64,000 nt of DNA, taken from contig NC_045150.1 of NCBI RefSeq assembly GCF_008831285.2, positions 6,088,001 through 6,152,000 on the forward strand, written 5' to 3'. A model generated the notes under the pieces. That model made no database searches. It was given only the letters and a program-made list of their open reading frames with translations, and had not been told where the DNA came from. Below, one piece after another: positions 11,233 through 21,764 of this stretch (positions within the stretch are counted from its first letter, which is position 1; each line of letters starts with the position of its first letter). Origin of the DNA: Nymphaea colorata. Its lineage: Eukaryota > Streptophyta > Magnoliopsida > Nymphaeales > Nymphaeaceae. A program made the translations under genes and the position numbers.

Positions 11233-14200
11233 TCATCCTTGAATCCTAGCAATCTCCACCGATTTTTGAAGAGCCGCTAAGAGACTTTTCATTATCCTTG
11301 GCTCACCAGCAGGTGCTTGTTCTTTGAAGGCTCCATTCCTGAGTGCTCGGAAAACTGGACCAGAATCATCAGTTGCAGGAAAAACTAAACAGTCTATGTA
11401 AGTGTATTCTTCCGTCTTGCCATCTCTAATCCTGATGAAACCCAACCTAACTCCACCTTGTACCTTGTCTATCTAAGACCACATACATGTAAGAAAATGT
11501 AAGAAATTGTGCAGAAAGCTTGAAAGTTCAGCAACAGTATAAGAGTGAAGATGTGATATAGGACGCTGCAAGCACTAGGCATCACCATTTAACCGTAACA
11601 AGTTCAAAACACTAGCTGAAAGTCATCTGTTAATTATCATTAGCGCCTACTTATACTTGACAACTGAGATGGCTTGAAATGAAAACTGCAGGTTGACGTT
11701 TCACATACACGCACATGGTGGTTACAACAAAAGGCCATCATAAACAAGGATATGGTTCAAATACATGACATGCCAGGGCCAATGCTCATGAATGTGAATC
11801 TGCAAAGTAAATTGGATTCAAACGATTCAACATTGTGCAAAGTACGTATCTGCGTTTAGATTTGAACTTCACCAACAAATAGTTACAAAAGTAACAAGGA
11901 AAATGGACGTCATGACTTATGAAACTATGAACTAAAATAGAACAACTGAATTTTGTTAAAGTTCTACACATTTCTTAAAATCTAATACTGCAGATCATTG
12001 ATCATAGTTCATTTGACAAAAGCTAAGATAAACGCTTATGAAACCATTGGCTATTGATTGGTAAAATCCTATGAAAAATTAGGTGTGCGGTGCAATTGAG
12101 CAAATCAACTGTTGACTCGTAGAAAATCTGGATTACATTAATAGAGTTACTTTAAAAAATGAAAGTCATGTTATAATCTTCAGTTTTCATAATCCCTCTC
12201 TCTTTCTCTACATAAATATATAGATAGACACACACATACATGTGTGTAATGGGTTACAGAAAATATCAAAGAGCATACATGTGGAGCTGCAATAATAGTT
12301 TTATGGTGTTGCATAAGTTTCTAATTTTAAAATGCCAATCAGCCAATGGAAAAGAACAAAGAAAACTAAAAAAGTCACTATCTTTATTAACATTCCTTTA
12401 CTCGCAGCTCATATTAATTATAAGACGGCACCATAAAAAAGAAAGGTCATGGCCTCTGTCAATCAATTATGGATGACTATTCAAGATCATCTTTCCAGTA
12501 AAAAGTCTCAAATATGATAACTCAGCAGGGAAGTGTACTATGTACGACCAAACGTTCCTAGATATATGCCTTTTTATGCTGTCACTTGCATTTAAAAATA
12601 ACTTTAAAATAATTGCTGTCCAGTTTTCCTTGAGGGGCCGTTTGATGGATTGGAAACCTGGAATGGGAAAGAAGATTCTGGAAATAAGTTTCCTCGAATA
12701 AAGGAATGGGAAAGATCTTTTCCATTCTAATTTTGCTGTGTGTGTGATGACTGAGAAACAAATTTCCTTCAAACTTGTTTCTTAGTTTGATAACTAAGAA
12801 AGAAGTTTCAGGAAACTTGTTTCTTAGTTTGATAACTAAGAAAGAAGTTTCAGGAAACTTGTTTCTTAGTTTGGTGACATCTGGAAGGATACTCTCCAGA
12901 TATTTGTTGGAGCTCCAGGCCGGATTGTATAGTTTTAATTTCAAAATACAAACCAAAAGATTCTAAAAGCATAGTAGGTATAAAGGAAAAATAGAGAGCT
13001 CCAAGCAGTACTGTCCCAATTACCACCAGCCATTTCCTCAATAGCTGCTCTCAAACATAGTTCTGTGCCAATTACCACCTAACAAATAGAGAGCCTAAGC
13101 AGTAATTGCCATTACTAGGCAGGCAACAGTCAAAGGTACACCCCAAGCATCTTTAGGAGGAACAATGTTCAGATAAGAAAGTTATCAAGACATTCAAAAG
13201 GAAATCAGAAACCCATTTGTGTCAAATAACAATTAAGAATGTGCCAACATCACATGCTTACAATCTATAATAGTGCTTCACATTTGCTTATAGGGAATGC
13301 AATCCATAAGGGCAATGTTTGCTTGCTTGGAAATGTACTGTAGCTGCATCAAAAAAATTCAAATTTTCAGAAAAAGCAAACTCCCCATCAAACAATGGAC
13401 AAAAAATGTATCTGTTCAGATCATTTCCGGAATAAAAATAGGGCTCCTTTGTGCCACGTCTGCCTCCTCTTCACAGCCGCTGCATGCCGCGTCTGCCCGA
13501 CTCTTCACGCCGTGCAGCTGCAGTGGAAGCAGCAACCTGCAACATCCTCGACCGGCGATCGGGCAGGTAACTTTCCTGCTACCGATCTGTCTCTCTCTCT
13601 CCCTGTCCCATTATTTCCCCTTTTTTTCAATCGTCGCAATGCCCTGACATGCCTGTCGTCCGACATTTTTTTGTTCTCATGCCCTTGCTTGTGTTGCTCA
13701 TATGGCCATATGCTTGTGTTCCTAGCAGATAGTTTTGGCCTCCCACGACATACTGCTCCGACAACTAATCCAACCTGCTTCCCAAACTGTCTAGCATACC
13801 AGCGGCTACCAATCACTCGGCCGTCTTGCTCTTTGTATGTCCTTTGATTTTGTTTTGCTATTGAGAATGGTTTCGAGTTTGCTGGCCGTTTTTCGTTCTA
13901 CATTTCTTCTCTCCTTGTTGTTTTGGGCTTCTAATGTTTCATGGTTCCGTTTCTTGGGTTTCGATTTTTGGGGGTTTGGTTTTGGGATTGGCTGGCGACC
14001 CACAGACGTGGTACCTCTGATCATAGAAATCAAATTTTTCACAGTAATGTGGAGCAAAACAGCCACCCAACTATCTTGTTTAGAACTATGCCTTTCTGAT
14101 TTCTACTTTGATCAACAATGATTTAGAATAGCATTGCACCACTGCTTGTGCAAGCTCTTCTAACTGCAAAAGCTCAACTTTGGAACATCTTTAGTCTCTT

Positions 14201-17200
14201 CAAATTTTTTTGGTCTCTTCATGTTTGTTTTCTAAAGTCCATGAGGAACCTTCAGATGATGCAATTTTGAATGTTCTATTTCATCTAACATTTAGCATTT
14301 CAATGTATCCAAAATTCCCAGTAAAGCTGAATTTCTTATGGGAGCATGGTGAAAATGGTTAACTATTTGTGGGTTTGTTGCACTTCTTGTTGTCATTGGA
14401 AAATTTGGACCTTGATCCTTAACAAACAATATTGTTCATAAAAATCAAGTCTATTGGGCTGCTTGAGCTAGACATTTTGTAATGTTTGCATGATGAAACT
14501 TTTTATCAGTTGATTGGATTATAAAAGAGCAGGGAACATATGGTTGTTGGCTGGTTGAGAGCCTATAGCTAAGTCCTGGACTCGGCTACAAGCTGGCTTT
14601 ACTCAATTGTAGAGGATGATACCTATGGTGCACATCTTCAGCAACTTTTATGCCGAAGACACTGAAAATATGTAGTGACATTCCTTTATCATTTCTTGTC
14701 TTTCTTGTTTAAATTTTAGCGGAAGCAGCTCTTTCTTGCTCTTCTCCTTCAAGTTTTTCTTGCTTAGAAAGAGAGCACGAACTGGTCTTTCCCATTACTC
14801 CAACGAAAACCATCTTTGATAGTTATAGCTTTTCAGGGTCCTGATACCTAATCCGGAGGTCATATGGATGCTGGGAAATATTATGAAAACATCATATTTG
14901 GTTGCAGATGACTACTGATTTCATTTTTAACTTGTTTGAAAATGTGGTGAATGAAACCATTTGATATCTTTGTGAGTTTCATGTTTCTAAGTTGTTTTTT
15001 CTATTTGCGATAGTTATGAGAATGCAGTTGACTGCTCTACCTAAAATATTTCTTCTTTGCAAACTATTTTACTATCAATAAACACTTACAGTGATTTAGA
15101 AGTTGTTTTATGGTATATGACTTTTAGCCAGATTCTTGTATCTACTTACTATTCATGCATACTATCTTCTTGGAATTGTATTGTAGTAGTTATGGAAGGT
15201 TCAAGCATCTCAAGAAATGACAGTCCCATATGGAGTGATGCTCAACTAGAATATCTTATAAATCTTCTATTTCAGCAATCACGACTACCTGGCATGAAGT
15301 CTAGCAGTAATTTAAAGGGAAAAGTTTATAGGGCAATTGAACAAAAGATGATGGAAAAGTTTGGGCCAAAATTCACAACAGAAAAAATTAAGAACAAGTT
15401 GAAGAGTACAAAAGCATACCACAATATATGCAAGCAAATTTTGGCAACAAGCGGGTTTGGTTGGGACCCAACAAACAAGTGTGTAGATGTTGATAATGAA
15501 GTTTGGGCCGTCTACATTCAGGTAAGGATGGAAAGATTTAGTTGATGAAATTCATCATCATGTCAATTACTAGATCCAACATATGTGACTAAGAACCAAA
15601 TTGCAGAAATTCCCAGACAGTCGCAAATTCAAAGGAAGGCAAAAATGGAAATACTATGAGAAGTTACATGAAGTGTATGGCCAGTCAACTGCCACAGGTT
15701 GTGGCAGTTATAATTGTACTTCATAAATGATGACTGAAGAGTGTGAGGCTAATCCTGCACCTGAGATCCCTATAACCCATATCAATGATTTTGGGATAAA
15801 TGTTGATGAAAATGTATCCTCACACAAATGTTGAACAATAATTCTCCTATACCATCACCAACACACGGTCAACAAGATTCACAACCTACTGCATCAGAAA
15901 GTAGGACCACCAAATCATCAAACAAAGAGCAAGATTAAGTACAATTGACGAGCACTATCGAATGTTATTGCATGACATAGTCGATAGTTTTCAAACAATG
16001 ACAAACACATCTAGAGCACAAACAAACAACAAATGTGCACTCATATTGCGTGAAATGCTCAACGCGAGAGAGATTGATAGGAGCTTTGCTTAGAAGAGCC
16101 CTGACACCTATGTCACACGGGTATGGGTACGCGGACACGGCGAATTTTATATTCTAAAAAATTAAAAAGGATAATAAAATAAAAAAAATATTAAATTAAT
16201 AATTCACTCTTACAATCTCATAAGTCATAAGAAAGAAAGTCTCAGATTGTCAAACAAAACATTCTTCATCACCAATCTCATAAGTCATAAGAAAGAAAGT
16301 CTCAAACAAAACAAAGAATGTCAGGTTAGTAAAGTGGTTCGGATTGGGTCTGACCCAGACCCGATCCAAAACGTATCTTGTCGCGTCCAAGTGTCGGTAT
16401 CCAGGTGTCAGAGTGTCGACACCGGCACGTGGCCCATTTTGCCGTGTCCGTGTGACATAGCCTGACACTAATGAAGCATGGAGATATGCTGCTCACCTTC
16501 CTCAACCTTGAGCCCAATGAACGTGTGCCTTGGTTACTTGAAAATATCAATCATCAATAGTAAGTAGCATATATTCTCCTATAGCTTCATAATTCAATGT
16601 TGTGTTTGTTCTAACTTCTATACAATTCAAAACATGTTACTTAAGTTGCTTTATATTTCATACATATATGTTTGTTTTATGGCAGTTAATTCCTTTGGCC
16701 TTTCGCCTTTCGCCTTTGCATATACTTAACTTCTACACATATATGTTTGTGGACAAAAGCATCCAAACGCTAATGTACATAAAACTACAATAACATAATA
16801 ACATATTCATGTAAAGACCTAACATCAAAGCATCTAAGTTAAATACATAACCAAGCATTGCATTAGAGTATGCATAGAAGCCGCCACATATATTGAGTCA
16901 GGTACAAATCCACCACAACGAAAACAAAATTAACAAAGTCACAATGACCACCACATGAACAGATTTGAAACTGGTAATTGGCTGTCCAGCTGTCTTCATG
17001 TCAACCTTCAAATAATCATCCTTTTCTTCAAGTGTGTTAACACACATGTCATCCAAAATTTGTTGATTGTTTGAGGGGAGTTTGCTTTTTTGGAAAACTT
17101 GAAATTTTTTAATGCAGCTACAGTACATTTCCATGCAAGCAAAACATGCCCTGAAAGAAAGGAAAAAGTTGGAGGAAATAAAACGGAAAGAAAGAAAAAG

Positions 17201-17692
17201 GAAATAGAGCTAACCTTCAAAGGTTCTGGTAGAGGGAGATTTGCTCCTTGGCAAAGGCTATTCGCCCACTGTCAATTTATTTTACCAAAAAAAGCTGCTC
17301 AAGATTTTTGTGAGAAATTAACGAGAAAATAAATAAGAATGGAAGAACAACGAGAACAGAAAACACCTCCCTCCGTCTCTAGCTCTCTCTCTGACCTGAA
17401 AGAGCAGCCTCTCGAACCTTTGCAAATCGACGTCGGACGGCAGCTTCATCGTTCCCAAGGAGATTGGCTCACCGTAGCCGTCAGACCCGATTATATCTCC
17501 GGACGATGATCGGACGGTGGGGAGCAAATGTGCATGGCGGCCGTAAAAGCTACCTGACTGCTTCAGTTGGACGCCTCTTCCACCTTCACACGGTAATAAG
17601 AGAGCCCTCCCGCATGAAGCAGTTCCAGAGAGAGCGCGGTGGTGCCCGACGCGCGAGTGAAATGTGGGATTTGTAAATGAGAGAGCGGCCAT
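11233..17692 (-). CDS. Probable plastid-targeted protein of unknown function, three exons, 196 aa
   Basis: On the minus strand the exons are 17692-17396 (99 codons), 17268-17215 (18 codons) and 11472-11233 (79 codons plus stop). All junctions are GT-AG and phase 0. The ATG opens a Ser/Arg/Gly-rich, acid-poor leader of about 55 residues, typical of a chloroplast transit peptide. The mature part starts near SLGTMKLPSDVDLQRFERLL, runs through WANSLCQGANLPLPEPLK and ends with GGVRLGFIRIRDGKTE, YIDCLVFPATDDSGPVFRAL and PRIMKSLLAALQKSVEIA. I recall plant plastid proteins of unknown function with the same order, but cannot name a reaction. Intron 2 is 5,742 bp and contains a 3.8-kb DNA transposon, which separates the last exon from the rest. 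The complete frame suggests the gene is still functional. I am confident in the exon joins and less so in plastid targeting. Confidence 0.78.
12771..12876. repeat. 42-bp tandem repeat with a palindromic core, 2.5 copies
   Basis: Units begin at 12771, 12813 and 12855, and the third breaks off after about 22 bases. Each full unit holds CTTAGTTTGATAACTAAG, a 7-bp inverted repeat around TGAT. The array lies in intron 2 of the plastid-protein gene. A sequence at 12635 (GGGGCCGTTTGATGG) looks like a Tourist-type MITE end, but no partner end was found. Confidence 0.9.
15192..15726 (+). pseudogene. Myb/SANT-like ORF1 protein of the Harbinger-like element, damaged
   Basis: Exons 15192-15521 and 15607-15726 join at phase 0 (CAG|GTAAGG ... 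TTGCAG|AAATTC) into 149 residues. The first exon has a Myb/SANT-like domain (about residues 10-110: SPIWSDAQLEYLINLL, KNKLKSTKAYHNICKQIL, GFGWDPTNK). The second has the typical FPDSRKFKGRQKWKYYEKL block. PIF/Harbinger ORF1 proteins help the transposase bind ends and enter the nucleus; related host proteins are the L10-interacting MYB type. The TAA at 15724 is followed at once by ATG in the same frame, a further stop comes at about 15830, and ORF1-like sequence continues to about 16560. A 353-bp insertion at 16108 splits that tail. This is therefore probably a broken longer gene. Confidence 0.75.
16108..16460. mobile_element. hAT-like non-autonomous element, CTATGTCAC family, copy A
   Basis: The ends are CTATGTCACACGG on the left and CCGTGTGACATAG on the right, a 13-bp perfect inverted repeat. 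They are flanked by an exact 8-bp duplication CCTGACAC (16100-16107 and 16461-16468). Eight-base target duplications are the mark of hAT elements. The interior is AT-rich, with no coding frame, and holds a 32-bp direct repeat (16214-16245 and 16273-16304). It sits in the 3' part of the Harbinger ORF1 relic. Confidence 0.82.
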
Positions 17693-19401
17693 CTCTGTGC
17701 GAGAGTAGCAGAGAGAGACAGAGGGTGAGAGAAGGCAGATGGTGAAGGCAAGAAGATGCGGATTTCACAACGGCCACATGCTCGCTTCCTTTGGTTTCAG
17801 CGAGATCCATCCACCTGCTCTTTTAGAATATTTCATTTTGACGGCCAACTGACAATGAAATTTCAAAACCGGACCTTGTTTTCATATATTTGTAATAAGA
17901 AAGTGGCTTACGTTAAATTATACCATTTAGCCTAAGTCATATGAATGTGGGTATGGGTATGATTCAAGTATGGATATAGAGATATAAGTATGGATACGTA
18001 ACTTTAGAAAACATGGGTACAATATTTTCAAAATGAAAACAACATTTAAAGTGTTATCAATAGCTATATTGTATGTTAATGAATAATAACTTTAAAAAAC
18101 AGAAAAGAAAGTGAACTATAAAAAAATTAAATTATGTACTTTATCAAGTTGATTTGGGTTCGAGCTAAACGGCATTCGAGTATATCTAAATACCCATTTT
18201 AGGTATTGGTATCATAGCATAGACCTTATTAAAGTACCCATTTGGCACATAAAACCGAAGGAGATCGCATATTAGTTCGTACCCTCTCATGCACGGCCGT
18301 ATTATGATATGAATATAATGAAACCACCTTTTAAGTGCAAAAAATCTCCTAACAAGGGAACAATCAGAAAAACAGAAAAAAAGGTTTCTTCTCCATGAGA
18401 TGACAAATATATATATATATATATATATATATGCCCACAAGCATAAAACACTTTAACTAAAGTACACCAATTTAAAATCTAATTTGAATTATGCATGCTT
18501 TAAGCTGCACTACATTTCAACGTGGCATGAACATGCAAGCAATTAGATAAAAAGCCAGGGGTGCTAGTGATGAACAATGGAAATCCTTAGATGAAATCTG
18601 CTGTCTAAAAGTATCCTACCTATTCTTTTTTGTAGAGCATCTAGATCTTGAAGCTCCTTTGTGAATTTTATTGGCCTTGATGTGTTTCAGTAATCCTTCT
18701 TTAGAACATATATATGTGTTGCTTAGACTAATCTTTTTTCAATTTTTTCTTTGACTCTTATTTTCAATATTTTGAACAGATCTTAGGGTGAATGCATCCT
18801 TGTGGAGCATCAAACACATCACACCCCTATTCATGCACCCATGCAACTACTGGAACACTTTCCTGTGGTCTGCATGCATCGGGAGGATCCTCACATGTAT
18901 CAAAGTCACCACTGCTTGTTTGTGCATGCTCACATCTATTATAATACTTTCCTCTCGTGCATGTGCATCATGAATATCTTTGCATGCATCAAACTAACTT
19001 CTGTGCTATCCGTGTGTTGCATACATGATACATCCAATATAATACTTTGTTCAACTCTGTGTGCATCAAGGTCATCCTCTTGTGCATAAGAGAACTCGCC
19101 ATTGTTTGTTCATGTATGTGCATAAATACTGATACACTTCCTTCTTTTCTAAATGCATCTGTCTTTTCGAAATGAATCATACATATTATTCCTCGGATTG
19201 AAATAATCTACAATCACAAGTGCGTCGCCTGCATGGTTTTTATTCATCATGTAATTTCTGTAATTTTCATAATCAACAACACTCATGGCTGCATTTATAG
19301 TCTGCAATTGAGGTAAACACACTTACAATAGTAACAACATCTACAAAAGGTGGGATAACTTCTTTCTATTCGCTAGCTTTTCATGGTTACAACAGTAGCA
19401 A

Positions 19402-19437
19402 CATCTTATAGAATTTAATATAGTATTCTATAAGATG
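19402..19437. repeat. Perfect 13-bp inverted repeat hairpin
   Basis: CATCTTATAGAAT and ATTCTATAAGATG flank a 10-base spacer. A related but decayed copy (CGTCTTGTAGAGT...CATTCTACATAATG) lies about 108 bases downstream, so the hairpin is part of a duplicated unit. Confidence 0.9.
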
Positions 19438-20089
19438 CTCACATAAAACATTGGTTTCTTTAAAGTCACATGTAAGACTCAAACTCTACTAATGTTGCTA
19501 CAATGGTAATAGCGTCTTGTAGAGTTTGATACAGCATTCTACATAATGATTGCATTTACAATTACTATTACTTATTTGTACCGTCATATACAATAGTATA
19601 ATACTAACATATTGATAATATTATATACGAAAGCAACATTACATAGTGATACATTTAATGTTACATTGGCTCGGAGAGGAGAATTGAAAGCTCGGGGAAA
19701 ATGCTAGCCTTAAGGAAACCCATATTATTTCCTCTATGCGAATCTTCTAGGTAAGTTTTTTTCGATTTCTTGCATAAAAGAATATAATTATTTATAAAAT
19801 ATACTTTTTTTTTAAATTTTTTTAGTTTTTTTGCTTATCTTCCATACAACATATAACAGACAGATAAGTACTTGTGCGTTAAGGTAAATAAATTTCTACC
19901 CAATAGTTTTTATGTACCTTGTATGATTGTTTACAAAAGGAATCGTCTACAAGTAGATCGCTAAATGCTTCAAGCTCGGGGAAGGAAGCCGAGTCACAGG
20001 ATTAACAGGCGCGGAATCTAACGGGGCCTCCGTTCCGGCACCGCGGGTTCGTGAACTCCAACCCTATCGACTTGCCAGAACACAGAGAG

Positions 20090-20117
20090 AGCACGGGCGC
20101 GCGCGCGCGAGAGAGAG
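20090..20117 (+). promoter_or_regulatory. GC/GA repeat in the MMTAG2 5' leader
   Basis: The 28 bases before the ATG are a GCGCGC run followed by GAGAGAGAG. Such GA tracts in plant leaders are known binding sites for BBR/BPC factors; here this role is only inferred. Confidence 0.5.
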
Positions 20118-21722
20118 ATGTATCATCCTTCCAGGGGGGGCGTGCGCGGTGGCCGAGACCGTGAGTTATCCTTGTTCCTTCTTTCCTTTTTCTTTTTTTT
20201 AAAACGTTTCTCTGAAGCGATTCCCTTTTTTCTGCACTTGCTTATTTATTTGTTGGGCTGCTTGCTCTGCTTCGGTTCTTTTTCCTCTGCTCCTGTGGAT
20301 ATAGTCTGTTTAGTCCTCCCAATTCTATCTCTTGAACCTGGTTGTGAAAATCAAAGGTCCTAATCTGAGGATTAAACATGATTTAACAATAATTCTTTTC
20401 GTCCAAAAGTGAGTTTTCTTTTATTTTAATAAACTGCAGTTGTAATTTTGTGGGCGATTATTGATATTTGCTCCTTAAAGAGGCAAGTGATGATTGCTCA
20501 TGTAACTTTCGTTTGGTTTTAGGTTTTCGCGTGGATTAGTTTATGTTGTTTTCATGCTATGCGGTTTCTAGCCAAAGTTTCTTCAAATTCTAAGGAGTCT
20601 TACCTAGTTGTGAAAGTTGTTTGTTTTGCTTGATGGGAGGACGAATGAAAAATCGATGTGCCTTATTCTTGATTGAAAGATTTTGACAGAAAAATACTGG
20701 ATTTATGGCAACATCGAGATGCCTGTGGTCGTCTCCGGAATGCTCCTCTACTGGAGGTTTCTACATATCAATGAATTTATGGTTCTGTCACATCTACAAT
20801 CGGATGGAAGCACGTGTTGTATTTCTGAAGGAGTTGATCATGGTGTTGCGAAATTGTGCATGATTGTCTTACCCTGTGCACTATGCAGAGTTCAAGTGGG
20901 ATGACGTGAAGGCTGACAAGCACCGAGAAAATTATCTGGGTCACAGTGTTAAAGCTCCTGTAGGAAGATGGCAGAAAGGTATTTTTCCTTCTTTAACAGT
21001 GTCATTTTCTGAAATTTCCAGAAGCGTATAAACGTGTTACATTCAAAACCGAGCTCATATAGGTAGGTGAATTTCATCTGAATTTTATTGCTTATGTCTA
21101 GCTATTGACATTCTTTGAAAAAAGCTATAAAGCTATATCTGATTGTTTGATATGGTTCCATTTGAATCGATTGGTTTTACCCAGTTGCTTGGTGCCCCCA
21201 ATGCGTAAGGTTCTATCTTTCTGCTAAGACACTTAAGATGTGAATCATGTGATGAAGCTAATAGCAGCTTTTTCTAGCAGAAAGTTGTGTTCAGCTTTTC
21301 GCATTTCTGTTTTTACTAGGGGATGATATTTATATTGGTTAGGGATTCAGTAGCGTCTTATTTTTTTATATCTTGAGTACTGAAGATCTATGTAGACAAA
21401 TCCAAGAGTTGAGTTCTACTAATTAAGTAAAATAGTAGCGAAATTTTAGGAAACACCTAAAAGATGAACTTAAAAAATTTCTACTAGGGCCAATTTAAAT
21501 ATTTTTATGAGGGACTATTATAGAATTTAAAAAATTTCTACCGGGGCCAACTTAAGAAATGTTTAGTAGTGAAATACTAAGTCACATGGGTGCGCCAACC
21601 CGCATCGGTGTGAGGGCAGGTGCTGGTGCGGCCCGACACAACATCATTGATATATTGATTCAAGGTAATATTGATAAAAAAAAGTTTAAAAATATCACCA
21701 ACTAAAATTATTTATATGACAG

Positions 21723-21764
<42 letters not shown>

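Larger units (their letters stand above)
13310..17151. mobile_element. PIF/Harbinger-like DNA transposon with about 85-bp terminal inverted repeats
   Basis: The left end (13310 onward, GGGCAATGTTTGCTTGC) and the reverse complement of the right end (GGGCATGTTTTGCTTGC) stay similar for about 85 bases. They share GGAAATGTACTGTAGCTGCAT and AAGCAAACTCCCC. The GGGC.TGTTTG start suits PIF/Harbinger. The flanks are TAA (13307-13309) and TGA (17152-17154), a near match to the usual 3-bp TWA target site. Inside is a Myb/SANT-like ORF1 in the forward direction, but I find no DDE transposase frame, so the element looks non-autonomous or decayed. It lies in intron 2 of the plastid-protein gene, on the opposite strand to that gene's reading direction. 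Confidence 0.72.
17693..20117. other. Divergent intergenic region (plastid-protein gene and MMTAG2)
   Basis: Both genes start from this 2.4-kb stretch, so it should hold two promoters. I cannot place either TATA box with confidence. It includes a CT-rich leader just beside 17692, an (AT)n run (18408-18432), a stretch at 18840-19150 with many degenerate TGCATC/CATGCA words, a strong hairpin at 19402-19437 and a diverged direct repeat (19385-19437 and 19493-19560). Confidence 0.5.

Noticed and set aside
13395-13847. 150-codon open frame on the plus strand
   Set aside because: It lies inside the Harbinger-like element, is Cys/Ser/Leu-rich and pyrimidine-driven, has overlapping open frames on the other strand and no DDE motif.
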